Origin: Cryobacterium adonitolivorans
GTDB lineage: Bacteria; Actinomycetota; Actinomycetes; Actinomycetales; Microbacteriaceae
DNA length: 64,000 nucleotides
Direction of reading: 5' to 3'
NCBI RefSeq assembly: GCF_004402695.1
Contig: NZ_SOFL01000057.1
Location: 39,805 to 103,804, forward strand
This document shows positions 44,344-54,023 of this stretch, piece by piece. Position 1 is the stretch's first letter; every line of letters begins with the position of its first letter. Under the pieces are notes generated by a model, which saw only the letters and a program-made list of their open reading frames with translations, had not been told where the DNA came from and searched no databases. The position numbers and the translations under genes are program-made.

Positions 44344-46581
44344 TCAGCCCTTGGAGAGCGCGGCGCGCTCCGAGTCGTCGAGCCGGCGGCGGACGGCCGC
44401 TCGCAGCGCCGGAATGGTGCGGATCTCCGGGTCCCCGCCGATGAGTTCGCGGGCCGCCGTCCTGGCGTCCGCGATGATGTCGCCGTCGGTCGCCACGCGT
44501 AGCAGGCGCAGCGACGACTGGCCGCCGGACTGGAAGCGCCCGAGCACATCACCCTCCTGCCGTTGTTCGAGGTCGACCTGCGCCAGGACGAAACCGTCGA
44601 GGGTGTTCGCGACAGCCTCGATGCGGTCCCTGGCCGGGGACCCCGTCGGTGCCGCCGTGACCAGCAGGCACAGCCCCGGCACGCCGCCCCGGCCCACCCG
44701 GCCGCGCAACTGGTGCAGCTGGGACACGCCGAAGCGGTGGGCATCCATCACGACCATCACCGAGGCGTTGGGCACGTCGACTCCGACCTCGATGACGGTG
44801 GTGGCCACGAGCACCTGGATGTCGCCGGCCGCGAAGGCCTGCATCGTGGCGTCCTTCTCGTCGGCGCTCATCGCACCGTGCAGCGGTTCGATGCGGGCGC
44901 TTCGCAACAGCGGATGCCGGTGGAGCTCGGCATTGAGCTCTTCGACGGTCGTCATCGGGGTGGCGTCGAAGTCGATCTCCTCACCCTGCTCGAGCTTCTT
45001 CGGGGCGATCGCCGGGCACACGACGAAACACTGGCGGCCGAGCGCGAGTTCCTCGGACACCCGTTGCCACACGCGCACCACCCACGCCGGTTTCTCGTCG
45101 AGGGGCACCACGAAACTCTCGATACCCGGGCGCCCCGACGGGAGCATGGCGATGGTGCTCACATCGAGGTCACCGAATACCGTCATCGCGATGGTGCGCG
45201 GAATTGGCGTGGCCGTGAGCACCAGAACATGCGGGGGCAGCTCGGCCTTCTGCCGCAGGGCCTCGCGCTGGTCGACGCCGAAACGGTGCTGCTCGTCGAT
45301 GACGACCAGCCCGAGGTCGAAGAACCCGACGGTGTCGCTGAGGAGCGCGTGCGTACCGATCACGATGCGCGCCTGGCCGGACACCGTGCGCAACAGGGCC
45401 TTGCGCCGCTCGGCGACGGGGAGCTGGCCGGTGAGCAGGGTGGGCATCAGCTCGGCGGCGAGATCGGGGCCCAGGATGCGGGTGATCGAGCGCAGGTGTT
45501 GCCCCGCCAGCACCTCGGTGGGGGCCAGCAGCGCCGCCTGGCCGCCGGAGTCGGCCACCGCGAGCATGGCGCGCAGTGCCACGACGGTTTTACCCGACCC
45601 CACCTCACCCTGCACGAGCCGGTTCATCGGGGCGGTCAGGGCGATGTCTCGCAGGATCTCGGCTCCGGTGATCTCCTGGTCGACGGTGAGGGCGAAGGGC
45701 AACGCCGCGTCGAATCGTTCCAGGTACCCGCCGGGAACCGGCAGCCGCGCCCGCGTGCGCAGGGCCCGGTGCTCCGTGTGCTGCTGCACCAGGACGCACT
45801 GCAACACGAAGGCCTCGGTGAAGCGCAGCGTGCCCCTGGCCTCGTTCCACTCCTCGTCGGTGGCGGGGCGGTGGATGCGCACGAGCGCGTCCCGGTGCTC
45901 CAGCAGACCGCGTTCGCGCCGCAGCCGTTCGGGGATCGGGTCCTCCACCGGGCCGAGCTTCTCCAGGACCTTCACGATCAGCTTGGCGATCTGCCAGCTG
46001 GTCACAGCAGCCGTTGCACCGTAGATCGGGATGGGCCGGTCGGCCCACAGGCGGGCCTCTGCAGCGTCCTCCGGCGAGATGGTGGCGTCCATGGGGTCGT
46101 CGCTGCCCGGCACGATCTCGAAGTCGGGATGGGCGAGCTGACGGGTCTTGTTGAAGATCGTGACCTTGCCGGAGAACATGGCCCGCATGCCGGGGCGCAG
46201 CGTCCTGCTCAGCCACGGCTGGTTGAAGAACGTCAGCGAGAGCATGCCTCGCCCGTCGGAAATGATGACCTCGGTGCGGTGCGGCGATCTCTTACCCGGC
46301 TGCCGGCTGCCGGGGCTCTTCACGGTCACGGACAGCACTTCGGCCAGCACCGTCACGGCCTCGTCGAGCGGCAACGCCGCCAGGGTCGTGAGCTCGCCGC
46401 GCCGGGCGTAGCGGCGCGGGTAGTGGCTCAGCAGGTCGCCCACCGTCGACATGCCCAGGGCCTTGCCGAGCAGAGTCGCCGGGCCCTGGCCGAGAACGAC
46501 CCGCAGCCCAGAGTCGAGGGTCAGTGCTCCGGGGTCGTCAGCGGATTCCCCGTGTGAGGCGGCGGCATCCGAACCGGTCAT
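44344..46581 (-). CDS. recG: ATP-dependent DNA helicase RecG
   Basis: A 745-residue branch-migration helicase. The N-terminal wedge (OB) domain spans roughly residues 60-200 and is followed by superfamily 2 motifs: Walker [16 protein letters not shown] (near 325), [13 protein letters not shown] (DEQH), [10 protein letters not shown], and [14 protein letters not shown] with [10 protein letters not shown]. RecG rescues stalled forks. It is transcribed divergently from rsmD. Confidence 0.96.
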   Translation of the reverse strand: MTGSDAAASHGESADDPGALTLDSGLRVVLGQGPATLLGKALGMSTVGDLLSHYPRRYARRGELTTLAALPLDEAVTVLAEVLSVTVKSPGSRQPGKRSPHRTEVIISDGRGMLSLTFFNQPWLSRTLRPGMRAMFSGKVTIFNKTRQLAHPDFEIVPGSDDPMDATISPEDAAEARLWADRPIPIYGATAAVTSWQIAKLIVKVLEKLGPVEDPIPERLRRERGLLEHRDALVRIHRPATDEEWNEARGTLRFTEAFVLQCVLVQQHTEHRALRTRARLPVPGGYLERFDAALPFALTVDQEITGAEILRDIALTAPMNRLVQGEVGSGKTVVALRAMLAVADSGGQAALLAPTEVLAGQHLRSITRILGPDLAAELMPTLLTGQLPVAERRKALLRTVSGQARIVIGTHALLSDTVGFFDLGLVVIDEQHRFGVDQREALRQKAELPPHVLVLTATPIPRTIAMTVFGDLDVSTIAMLPSGRPGIESFVVPLDEKPAWVVRVWQRVSEELALGRQCFVVCPAIAPKKLEQGEEIDFDATPMTTVEELNAELHRHPLLRSARIEPLHGAMSADEKDATMQAFAAGDIQVLVATTVIEVGVDVPNASVMVVMDAHRFGVSQLHQLRGRVGRGGVPGLCLLVTAAPTGSPARDRIEAVANTLDGFVLAQVDLEQRQEGDVLGRFQSGGQSSLRLLRVATDGDIIADARTAARELIGGDPEIRTIPALRAAVRRRLDDSERAALSKG

Positions 46582-46665
46582 ACTCCGATGCTAAACGTCA
46601 CCACCGACGCCGGGCGCCGGCACCGCAGATTGTGGTTAGCGCACGAAGGCTAGGCTCGAAGGCAA

Positions 46666-47244
46666 ATGACGCGAATTGTCGCCGGGTTCGCCGGCTCCCT
46701 CACCCTCACCGTGCCGGCCAAGGGCACCAGGCCCACCAGCGACCAGGTGCGCGAGGCACTCTTCTCGGCACTCGACGCCCGCGACGCCATCCGCGACTAC
46801 CGGGTGCTCGACCTGTACGCCGGTTCGGGCGCGCTCGGCCTCGAGGCCGCCAGCCGCGGCGCCAGGGTGGTCACCCTCGTCGAGAACGGCTTCGCGGCCA
46901 GCCAAACCTGCCGCAAGAACGCCGCCGCCGTGCAGAAGGCCGCCCCGAAGGGCGCGAACCTCTCCATCTCCGTGTCCAGCCAGGCCGTGCAGTCCTTCCT
47001 GGCAGGCACCCCTGACGGCTTCGACCTGGTCTTCCTCGACCCGCCGTACGACCTCGCCGACGCCGAACTGGCCGCGAACCTCGCAGCCCTCACGACGCTC
47101 CTCGACCCCGACGCCCTGGTGGTGGTGGAACGCTCGTCCAGGTCACCGGAACCCACCTGGGGGCCCGGCCTCGTCAGGGAGCGCCGCAAGGATTACGGCG
47201 ACACCACCCTCTGGTACGCAGGGGTGGCCGGACCGAACCCCTGA
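46666..47244 (+). CDS. rsmD: 16S rRNA (guanine966-N2)-methyltransferase RsmD
   Basis: A 192-residue Rossmann methyltransferase. The AdoMet loop is LDLYAGSGALGLEAASRGA (near 50) and the catalytic motif is VFLDPPYDLAD (near 125). The N-terminal IVAGFAGSLTLTVPAKGTRP region matches RsmD, which modifies G966 during 30S assembly. Usually next to coaD in actinobacteria; here it is divergent from recG, with an 84-bp intergenic region. Confidence 0.95.
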   Translation: MTRIVAGFAGSLTLTVPAKGTRPTSDQVREALFSALDARDAIRDYRVLDLYAGSGALGLEAASRGARVVTLVENGFAASQTCRKNAAAVQKAAPKGANLSISVSSQAVQSFLAGTPDGFDLVFLDPPYDLADAELAANLAALTTLLDPDALVVVERSSRSPEPTWGPGLVRERRKDYGDTTLWYAGVAGPNP

Positions 47245-47326
47245 AGAGGGCTGGTCAGAACGGGTTTATACGCCTAACGTTGGCAGTGTGGGCACCGTCG
47301 TCCACCACATCCGAGAGGTCGACCCC

Positions 47327-47866
47327 GTGCGCGTTGCGGTTGTTTGTGCCAGCCAATACGGCGCCACTATGGGCATCGCCGAACGGATCAGCGCCGAACT
47401 CGGCCTGGCCGGCCTGGATGTGCGCGTCTACGATGCCGCACGACCCCCGCACGCCGAGGATGTCGCGGGCTACGACGCCTTCGTGGTGGGCAGCGCCGTG
47501 TACATGGGTCACTGGCTCAAGGACGCGACGACCTTCGTGCGCCGCTCCCAGCCCACGCTCCTCGAACACCGGGTCTGGCTGTTCAGCAGCGGCCCGCTCG
47601 GACCGGAGACCACGGATGCCGACGGCGCCGACGTGCGGGAGAGCACCGTTCCCGCGGAGATCGCCGATTTCACCAACACGCTGCGCCCGGTCGGCCACCG
47701 GGTGTTCTTCGGCGCGATCGATCCGGAGGCGCTGAGCCTGGGGCACCGGGTAATCCGCAAATTCCCCGGCGCAGCAGGGAAGATCCCGGCAGGCGACTTC
47801 CGGGACTGGCCGGAGATCGAGGCCTGGGCGAGGGAGATCGCCCGCGCCCTGGTCAAGACCGCCTGA
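47327..47866 (+). CDS. Flavodoxin-domain protein (HemG-like)
   Basis: A 179-residue flavodoxin-fold protein starting VRVAVVCASQYGATMGIAERI, whose N-terminal loop S-x-Y-G-A-T binds FMN phosphate. YDAFVVGSAVYMGHWLKDA and VWLFSSGPLG are the flanking flavin loops. It resembles menaquinone-dependent protoporphyrinogen oxidase (HemG) and related flavodoxins, but heme function cannot be assigned. GTG 47327 is preferred for an upstream GAGAGG; GTG 47288 is an in-frame alternative. Confidence 0.8.
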   Translation: MRVAVVCASQYGATMGIAERISAELGLAGLDVRVYDAARPPHAEDVAGYDAFVVGSAVYMGHWLKDATTFVRRSQPTLLEHRVWLFSSGPLGPETTDADGADVRESTVPAEIADFTNTLRPVGHRVFFGAIDPEALSLGHRVIRKFPGAAGKIPAGDFRDWPEIEAWAREIARALVKTA

Positions 47867-47890
47867 GCCGACCACTCACTCTGCGGCCGC

Positions 47891-48880
47891 TCAGGTTGTG
47901 GCGCCGTCCCAGCCGCGGTACGGGTCCCAGCCGCCCTGGGTGTGCCGCTCGCCGTCCACAAGTACGATGCCGGGCTGGTCGGTGACGGTGCCGAGGCGCC
48001 GGAATCCGGCCGGGAGCACCACGCCGGGCGGGAAGGTGGCCAGCAGGCCGTGGTCCTCTCCCCCGCCCAGGGCCAGCTCACGCCGGTCACCGAGCTCAGC
48101 GGATTCGAAATCGACGCCGACGCCGCTGGCCCTGGCGAGCCGGCCCGCGTCGATAGCCAGGCCGTCGGACACGTCGAGCATGGCCGTCGCTCCGGCCGCC
48201 GCCGCGACCGTGCCGAGCCGGATCGGCGGAACCGGCGCCAGCTGCGCCTCGACGAACCGGGGCTCGCGCAGCTTGAGCGCATCGGCCGCCGCGCGGCTGG
48301 GTACCCCGTCGGCGTCTACTCCGAAGCGGAACAGCAGTCCGAGGCCGATGCCGGCGTCGCCCAGACGGCCGGCGTGCGCGACGACGTCGCCGGCCCGAGC
48401 CCCCGAACGCAACACGGGCGCCCGGCCCTCGAGGTCGCCGAACGCCGTGATCGAGAGCGTCAGGGCATCGGAGGCGGACAGGTCGCCTCCCACGACCCCG
48501 CAGCCCGGTGCCAGCGCTTCACAGCCCTCACGCAACCCGTCGGCGATGCCGAGGATGACCGAGATCGGCGTCGACGGCGGAGCGGCGATGGCCACCACGA
48601 GCGCGGTGGGCCTGGCGCCCATCGCGGCGACATCGGACAGGTTCGTGGCGGCGGCCTTCCAGCCCAGGTCGTGCGGTGTCGACCAGGCCAGCCTGAAGTC
48701 CGGGCCTTGGATCATCATGTCGCAGGTGACGACGTACCGGCCGTCGGCGGCCGAGAGCACGGCGGCGTCGTCACCCGGTCCGAGCAGCTCGGTGTCGGCG
48801 TGCGGCAGCCGCGGGAAGATGCGGGCGAGCACCTCGCCCTCGCTGAGGTCGGCCAGGGTCTGGTCGGGAGCATTCGTCAT
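47891..48880 (-). CDS. thiL: Thiamine-monophosphate kinase
   Basis: A 329-residue ATP-dependent kinase making thiamine diphosphate. The N-terminal LLGPGDDAAVLSA metal loop (Asp-Asp), VTCDMMIQGPDFRL, the WKAAATNLSDVAAMGARPTA block and GGDLSASDALTLSITAFGD are family signatures; DVSDGLAIDAGRLA is near 220 and GGGEDHGLLATF near 270. It is divergent from the DUF3515 gene with 24 bp between starts. Confidence 0.95.
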   Translation of the reverse strand: MTNAPDQTLADLSEGEVLARIFPRLPHADTELLGPGDDAAVLSAADGRYVVTCDMMIQGPDFRLAWSTPHDLGWKAAATNLSDVAAMGARPTALVVAIAAPPSTPISVILGIADGLREGCEALAPGCGVVGGDLSASDALTLSITAFGDLEGRAPVLRSGARAGDVVAHAGRLGDAGIGLGLLFRFGVDADGVPSRAAADALKLREPRFVEAQLAPVPPIRLGTVAAAAGATAMLDVSDGLAIDAGRLARASGVGVDFESAELGDRRELALGGGEDHGLLATFPPGVVLPAGFRRLGTVTDQPGIVLVDGERHTQGGWDPYRGWDGATT

Positions 48881-48904
48881 GCTTCAAACGGTAACCTGAA
48901 TGTG

Positions 48905-49435
48905 ATGACTCCCCAGTTCACCCTCCCGCTCCGGCTCCCCCACCGCACCGGGCTCCGCGCCGCGACAGCACTGCTGCTCGCGGCCTCCGCCGTCGTGCTC
49001 ACCGGCTGCGCCGCCGCGGTTCCGATGCAGCCGGCAGCGGATGCGGAGAACCCGGCCTGCGCCGACATCATCGTGCGCCTGCCGACCACCGTGGCAGACC
49101 AGCCCGAACGCGAGACGAACGCTCAGGCCACCGGCGCCTGGGGCGACCCCAGCGCGGTGCTGCTCACCTGCGGCGTCGATGTGCCCGGCCCCACCACCCT
49201 GCCCTGCGTGAGCATCAACGGCATCGACTGGATCGAAGACGACTCCGAGGCGCCCATGTACCGGTACACCACCTACGGGCGTGAACCGGCCACGGAGGTC
49301 TACCTCGACTCCGGGCTGGTCAGCGGATCGACCGCCCTGGTCGACCTCTCCGCGGCCGTCGCGAACGTTCCCGCCTCGAAGCAGTGCCTCGGTGCCGACG
49401 ACGTGACGCTGCCCACCGAGGCCCCCGCGCCCTGA
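48905..49435 (+). CDS. DUF3515 family lipoprotein
   Basis: A 176-residue exported protein. The long N-region is followed by a lipoprotein signal ending VLTGCAAAVPM (lipobox LTGC near 35). The mature part has LPTTVADQPERET, WGDPSAVLLTCGVD and GIDWIEDDSE, as in the actinobacterial DUF3515 family. Four further cysteines may form disulfides. It is adjacent to thiL and ddl, a common association. Function unknown. TAACCT 6-7 bases before the ATG suggests a leaderless transcript. Confidence 0.88.
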   Translation: MTPQFTLPLRLPHRTGLRAATALLLAASAVVLTGCAAAVPMQPAADAENPACADIIVRLPTTVADQPERETNAQATGAWGDPSAVLLTCGVDVPGPTTLPCVSINGIDWIEDDSEAPMYRYTTYGREPATEVYLDSGLVSGSTALVDLSAAVANVPASKQCLGADDVTLPTEAPAP

Positions 49436-49470
49436 CCAGCTGACACTCCCTCTTCGAGTTGCCGAAGATA

Positions 49471-49590
49471 CCCCCTTCGATACCGCTGAAGGAGAATCTT
49501 GCGGCACGTCGTGGAGGGCGCATCCATCGGCTTACGGCAAACGCCCCCTTCACGGCAGCTGAAGAGCCATTTCGCGGCACGTGGTGGCGG
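49471..49590. repeat. Imperfect 47-bp direct repeat between DUF3515 and ddl
   Basis: The segments 49471-49517 and 49544-49590 match at 34 of 47 positions by hand alignment. Each begins cccccttc, has gctgaag in the middle and ends gcggcacgt-gtgg-gg. The 163-bp gap between the convergent genes contains little else, apart from small inverted repeats such as cttcgagttgccgaag. Confidence 0.65.
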
Positions 49591-49598
49591 CGGGGCCG

Positions 49599-50726
49599 CT
49601 ACTCGGTGACGACGGCGGAAGTGCGGCGGCGACGGTGCGCCGCGCGGGCCAGGGCCACCTCGATGAGCTCGTCGATCAGCTGCGGGTAGGTGTACCCGCT
49701 GGCCAGCCAGCAGCTGGGAAACATTGAGATGGGGGTGAAGCCCGGCATGGTGTTGATCTCGTTGATCACCCAGCCGTCGGCGGTGAGGAAGAAGTCCACC
49801 CGGGCCAGGCCGGCGGCGTCGATGGCCTCGAACGCCCGCACCGCGATGGCTTGCATCTCGGCCAGGTCCACCGGAGCGAGGTTTGCGGGGCAGAGCAGTT
49901 CGATGCCCGCGGCGTCGAGGTATTTGGCGGCGAAGTCGTAGAAGTCGCGGCCGGTGACCACGACCTCCCCGGCAACCGAGGCGTGCGCCGGTTCCCCTGG
50001 CCGCCCCTGCAGAACGGCGACCTCGAGTTCGCGGCCCACCAGGCCCGCTTCAATGAGCACCTTGTCGTCCTCGGCCAGGGCCACGGCCATCGCCTCGGCC
50101 AGCTGGTCGGAGCTGGCGACCCGGCTCACGCCGACGCTGGAGCCGGCCCTGGCCGGCTTCACGAAGGCGGGCAGGCCCAACTCTTCCAGGGCGGCGTAGG
50201 CCATCCCCGGCGCGTCGGCCCAGTCGTCTGCGGTGATGGTGCGCCAGGGGGCAACGGCCAGCGATGCCTGCTGCAGGACGGTCTTGGTGAAGTGCTTGTC
50301 CATGCCCAACGCCGACGCGAGCACGCCGGAGCCCACGAACGGCAGGTCGACGAGTTCGAGCATCCCCTGCACGGTGCCGTCTTCGCCGTATGGGCCGTGC
50401 AGGATCGGGAACACCAGGTCGATCGATCCGAGGCTGCGGCGGCCGGAGTCGTCGACAACGATGAGTTCGCGGCTGCGCGCGTTGTCTGGCCAGAGCACCC
50501 GGGTCCCGTTGTCGGCGACCTCGGGCAGGGCGGCTGCGGTCAGCGCGAACTTGGTCGGGTCGTCGTCTTCGAGAACGAAGGTGCCGTCGCGGGTGATGCC
50601 CACCGGAATGACCGTGTAGCGGTCCCGGTCAATTGCGGCCAGTACCCCGCCCGCTGTGGCGCAGCTGATCGAATGTTCGCTTGAACGCCCCCCAAACAGC
50701 AGCGCTACCGTGAGCTTGTCCGTCAT
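49599..50726 (-). CDS. ddl: D-alanine--D-alanine ligase
   Basis: A 375-residue ATP-grasp enzyme forming the D-Ala-D-Ala dipeptide for peptidoglycan. Motifs are VALLFGGRSSEHSISC, FPILHGPYGEDGTVQG, the ATP-grasp lysine FVKPARAGSSVGVSRV and the metal triad VDFFLTADGWVINEINTMPGFT. The ATG at 50726 has a GAAAGGACC site upstream; it lies 98 bp inside the gpsA frame. Confidence 0.96.
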   Translation of the reverse strand: MTDKLTVALLFGGRSSEHSISCATAGGVLAAIDRDRYTVIPVGITRDGTFVLEDDDPTKFALTAAALPEVADNGTRVLWPDNARSRELIVVDDSGRRSLGSIDLVFPILHGPYGEDGTVQGMLELVDLPFVGSGVLASALGMDKHFTKTVLQQASLAVAPWRTITADDWADAPGMAYAALEELGLPAFVKPARAGSSVGVSRVASSDQLAEAMAVALAEDDKVLIEAGLVGRELEVAVLQGRPGEPAHASVAGEVVVTGRDFYDFAAKYLDAAGIELLCPANLAPVDLAEMQAIAVRAFEAIDAAGLARVDFFLTADGWVINEINTMPGFTPISMFPSCWLASGYTYPQLIDELIEVALARAAHRRRRTSAVVTE

Positions 50727-51756
50727 CGATGGTCCTTTCACCCTGCGGTGCGCCGGAGTCGGTGGTGAGGTGCGGCGCAATATCCCGCGGCTTCAGCGTA
50801 CCGGCCAGCACCTGGCGGACCTGTTCGACGATGGGCATGTCGACGCCCTTGGCGCGTGCCAGCTCGAGGATCGGGCTCACGGATGCGAGGCCCTCCGTGG
50901 TCTGTTGCATCTGGGCGATGACGTCGTTGTAGCTGTAGCCCTGGCCGAGCAGCCGGCCGGCGGTGTTGTTGCGGGAGAGCGGCGACTGGCAGGTGGCGAT
51001 GAGGTCGCCGAGGCCCGCGAGGCCGGCGAGGGTCTCCGGCTGGGCGCCGTAGGCAACGGCGAAGTCGGTCATCTCCACGAGCCCACGGGTGATGATGGAC
51101 GCCTTGGTGTTCTCGCCGTAGCCGACGCCATCGACGATGCCGATCGCCACGGCGATGAGGTTCTTCAGTACGCCGCCGAACTCGGTGCCGATGACATCGG
51201 TGTTCACATACGAACGGAAGTACTTCGTGGTGGCCAGCAGGGCAACGGCGTGCGCGGTTTCCAGATTCGACGAGGAAACCACCGCGGCGGTGGGCTGCTC
51301 CTTGGCGATCTCCAGGGCGAGGTTGGGCCCGGAGATCGCGGCGATGCGGGCCGGGTCGATCGGTAGGACCTGCTCGATGATCTCGCTCATCCGCAGCCCC
51401 GAGGAGCGTTCGACGCCCTTCATCAGCGACACGATGATGGCGTTGGGCGCCAGGAACGGCTCCGCCTGGATGAGGTTCTCACGCAGGGACTGGCTCGGCA
51501 CCGAAACGAAGACCTGCTCGGCCCCGGCCAGGGCCAGGTCGAGCCTGGACGTGGCGCGCAGGCCCACGGGCAGGTTGATGCCGGGCAGGTAGTCGCTGTT
51601 GCGGCGCCCCTCGGTGATCTCCCTGGCCAGCTCGGGGCGTCGGGCCCAGAGCACCACATCCGCTCCGCCGTCGGTAAGGATCTTCGCGAATGTGGTGCCC
51701 CAGCTTCCCGCCCCGAGAACGGCGACGCGGGTGCCCGGCTGGACTCTAGGCTTCAA
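50629..51756 (-). CDS. gpsA: NAD(P)H-dependent glycerol-3-phosphate dehydrogenase
   Basis: A 375-residue enzyme supplying glycerol-3-phosphate to phospholipids. VAVLGAGSWGTTFAKIL is the NAD(P) site, GTEFGGVLKNLIAVAIGIVDG holds the catalytic Lys, and GLAGLGDLIATCQSPLSRN is the family signature. It starts with a TTG at 51756 inside the plsC-like gene. The last 35 residues (after GAPQGE) are beyond the family core and overlap ddl; a frame slip near 50731-50740 would end it at a TGA just before the ddl ribosome site. Confidence 0.93.
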   Translation of the reverse strand: MKPRVQPGTRVAVLGAGSWGTTFAKILTDGGADVVLWARRPELAREITEGRRNSDYLPGINLPVGLRATSRLDLALAGAEQVFVSVPSQSLRENLIQAEPFLAPNAIIVSLMKGVERSSGLRMSEIIEQVLPIDPARIAAISGPNLALEIAKEQPTAAVVSSSNLETAHAVALLATTKYFRSYVNTDVIGTEFGGVLKNLIAVAIGIVDGVGYGENTKASIITRGLVEMTDFAVAYGAQPETLAGLAGLGDLIATCQSPLSRNNTAGRLLGQGYSYNDVIAQMQQTTEGLASVSPILELARAKGVDMPIVEQVRQVLAGTLKPRDIAPHLTTDSGAPQGERTIDDGQAHGSAAVWGAFKRTFDQLRHSGRGTGRN

Positions 51757-52579
51757 AACGGCCGGTCTCTTTCTGATCGTGCTCAGAGGGGTTCCAGCGC
51801 TTGGCCGGCGCGGTCTCGTCGCGAAGGTCCGCGAGCAGGGCGGTGATGGCCTCCATCACCACGGCGGTCGCCTCGTTCAGCGTCGCCGTGTCGAGATTGC
51901 GGCCGCGGAACTCGGCCAGGTCGATCGGGTCGCCGATCTTGACCAGGATGGTCTTGCGCGGGAACAGGTGCAGCTTCTTGGAGTACCGCTCCATGAGTTG
52001 CTGGGTGCCCCAGTGCGCCGCCGGGACGATGGGGATGCCCTGCTCCAGGGCGATGCGCACGGCGCCGCTCTTGCCGCGCATAGGCCACATGCCCGGGTCG
52101 CGGGTGAGGGAGCCTTCCGGGTACACGACCACCATCTGGCCGCGCTCGACGAGCAAGCGGGCCGCTTTGACGGGCTCACTTCCGCGCACCGACCCGCCGC
52201 GCTGCACCGGAATCTGCCCGGACTTCTGCAGCAGCCAGCCGGCCACGGGCAGCTTGAACAGCGACGCCTTGGCCAGGAACCGCGGCAGCCGGCCGAGCTT
52301 CCAGCTGACCATGCCCATCACGATCGGATCGATCTCGCTGTAGTGGTTGGGCGAGAAAACGAACGCACCCTCCCGCGGGAACTTGTGACCGTCGGTGATC
52401 TTGTAGCGGGCGGCCAGGTTCATCAACGGTACGACCAGCACGGCGAGCAGCCAGAAGATCGAGGGTTTGCTTTTCTCGGAGTGCACCCTGCCGGTTTTCG
52501 TCACCGGTGACGACGGAGAAGGGGAATCTGGCACGTTGGAATCTGGCACCTCTGTATCTGGCACGTCTGTATCTGGCAC
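51746..52579 (-). CDS. 1-acyl-sn-glycerol-3-phosphate acyltransferase (PlsC-like)
   Basis: A 277-residue acyltransferase. The HX4D motif is SPNHYSEIDPIVMG (near 80), motif III is VVVYPEGSLTRDPGMWPMR, and IPIVPAAHWGTQQLM follows. A single N-terminal membrane segment (FWLLAVLVVPLMNLAA) anchors it. It acylates lysophosphatidate, using glycerol-3-phosphate from the following gpsA. The GTG start at 52579 falls in a four-unit 15-bp repeat, in which each unit offers an in-frame GTG. Confidence 0.93.
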   Translation of the reverse strand: MPDTDVPDTEVPDSNVPDSPSPSSPVTKTGRVHSEKSKPSIFWLLAVLVVPLMNLAARYKITDGHKFPREGAFVFSPNHYSEIDPIVMGMVSWKLGRLPRFLAKASLFKLPVAGWLLQKSGQIPVQRGGSVRGSEPVKAARLLVERGQMVVVYPEGSLTRDPGMWPMRGKSGAVRIALEQGIPIVPAAHWGTQQLMERYSKKLHLFPRKTILVKIGDPIDLAEFRGRNLDTATLNEATAVVMEAITALLADLRDETAPAKRWNPSEHDQKETGRFEA

Positions 52580-52583
52580 AGTG
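52524..52583 (-). repeat. Four 15-bp units with repeated GTG starts before the PlsC-like gene
   Basis: Plus-strand units at 52524, 52539, 52554 and 52569 share (g)aatctggcac or (g)tatctggcac. On the minus strand each unit gives GTG-CCA-GAT, encoding VPDTD/VPDTE/VPDSN/VPDSP pentads with in-frame GTG codons at 52579, 52564, 52549 and 52534. Confidence 0.9.
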
Positions 52584-52586
52584 CCA

Positions 52587-54023
52587 TTATCCTGCGAGAT
52601 CGAAGTCAGCTCCCAATAGGCGCAGCTTGGTGATGAAGTTCTCGTACCCGCGGCTGATGATTCCCACGTTGCTCACGGTGGAGGTTCCCTCGGCCGTGAG
52701 GGCCGCGATGAGGTGGCTGAAGCCACCGCGCAGGTCGGGAACCTCGATGTCGGCGCCGACCAGTTTGGTGGGGCCGGCGATGACGGCGGAGTGGTTGAAG
52801 TTGCGCTGACCGAAGCGGCACGGGTGGCCGCCGAGGCATTCGCGGTGGATCTGGATGGTGGCGCCCATCTCGACCAGGGCGTCGACGAAGCCGAAGCGCT
52901 GCTCGTAGACGGTTTCGTGCACGATCGACACGCCGTGGGCGTGGGTGAGCGCGATCACGAGCGGCTGCTGCCAGTCGGTCATGAAGCCGGGGTGAACATC
53001 CGTCTCGATAATGACGGGCTTGAGGTCGCCGCCCGGGTGGTAGAAGCGGATACCGTCGTCGTGGATGTCGAAGGCGCCGCCGACCTTGCGGAAGACGTTG
53101 AGGAAGGTGAGCATCTCGGCCTGCTTGGCGCCGCCGACGAAGATGTCGCCGTCGGTGGCCAGCGCGGCCGCGGCCCAGCTGGCGGCCTCGTTGCGGTCGA
53201 ACAGGGCACGGTGCTGGTAGCCCTGCAGGCTATCGACGCCCTCGATGCGGATGACCCGGTCGGTGTCGACCGTGATGATGGCACCCATCTTCTGCAGGAT
53301 GTTGATGAGGTCCATGATCTCGGGCTCGATGGCCGCGTTCTTCAGCTCGGTGATGCCCTCGGCACGCACGGCGGTGAGCAGCACCTGCTCGGTGGCGCCC
53401 ACGCTGGGGTACGGCAGCTCCACCTTGGTGCCCTTGAGGCCGTTCGGCGCCGACATGCGGATGCCGCTTTCCTGCTTCTCGACGACGGCGCCGAACTTGC
53501 GCAGCACCTCGAGGTGGTAGTCGATCGGGCGGTCGCCAATGCGGCAGCCGCCGAGGTCGGGGATGAACGCTTCGCCGAGGCGGTGCAGCAACGGGCCGCA
53601 GAACAGGATCGGGATACGGGAGGAGCCGGCGTGCGCGTCGATGTCGGCATAGTGCGCGCTCTCCACGTCGACCGGGTCCAGCATCAGGCTGCCGGGCTCG
53701 TCGCCCTCGGTCACCTTGACGCCGTGCGCCTCAAGCAGGCCGCGCACGATGCGCACGTCGCTGATGTTCGGCACGTCACGCAGGATGCTGGGCGTCTCAC
53801 CGAGCAGCGCGGCGACCATGGCCTTGGTGACCAGGTTCTTTGCGCCCTTGACCTCGATGCGGCCGACCAGCGGGCGTCCGCCGCGGATGGTGATTTTGTC
53901 GCCCACCAGGCCCACATTCGCTCCGTGACTCTGCGCGTTTCCACGCTCTGCTATGCCCTGAATGGCGGGGTCCTGAAGCTTGTCGTTCTCGCGAACCTGC
54001 GCGTTGTCGCCGACGATGATCAC
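52587..54023 (-). CDS. murA: UDP-N-acetylglucosamine 1-carboxyvinyltransferase
   Basis: A 478-residue enzyme for the first committed step of peptidoglycan synthesis. Its GTG at 54023 overlaps the leuD stop (GTGA). The N-terminal [21 protein letters not shown] region, the catalytic-Cys loop [15 protein letters not shown] (near 165) and [27 protein letters not shown] end (here [17 protein letters not shown]) are typical. The first 35 residues are a hydrophilic extension. It precedes the plsC-like gene by a few bases. Confidence 0.95.
   Translation of the reverse strand: MIIVGDNAQVRENDKLQDPAIQGIAERGNAQSHGANVGLVGDKITIRGGRPLVGRIEVKGAKNLVTKAMVAALLGETPSILRDVPNISDVRIVRGLLEAHGVKVTEGDEPGSLMLDPVDVESAHYADIDAHAGSSRIPILFCGPLLHRLGEAFIPDLGGCRIGDRPIDYHLEVLRKFGAVVEKQESGIRMSAPNGLKGTKVELPYPSVGATEQVLLTAVRAEGITELKNAAIEPEIMDLINILQKMGAIITVDTDRVIRIEGVDSLQGYQHRALFDRNEAASWAAAALATDGDIFVGGAKQAEMLTFLNVFRKVGGAFDIHDDGIRFYHPGGDLKPVIIETDVHPGFMTDWQQPLVIALTHAHGVSIVHETVYEQRFGFVDALVEMGATIQIHRECLGGHPCRFGQRNFNHSAVIAGPTKLVGADIEVPDLRGGFSHLIAALTAEGTSTVSNVGIISRGYENFITKLRLLGADFDLAG

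Noticed and set aside
44563..46557. 664-codon plus-strand frame opposite recG
   Set aside because: Antisense shadow of RecG; no motif, atypical composition.
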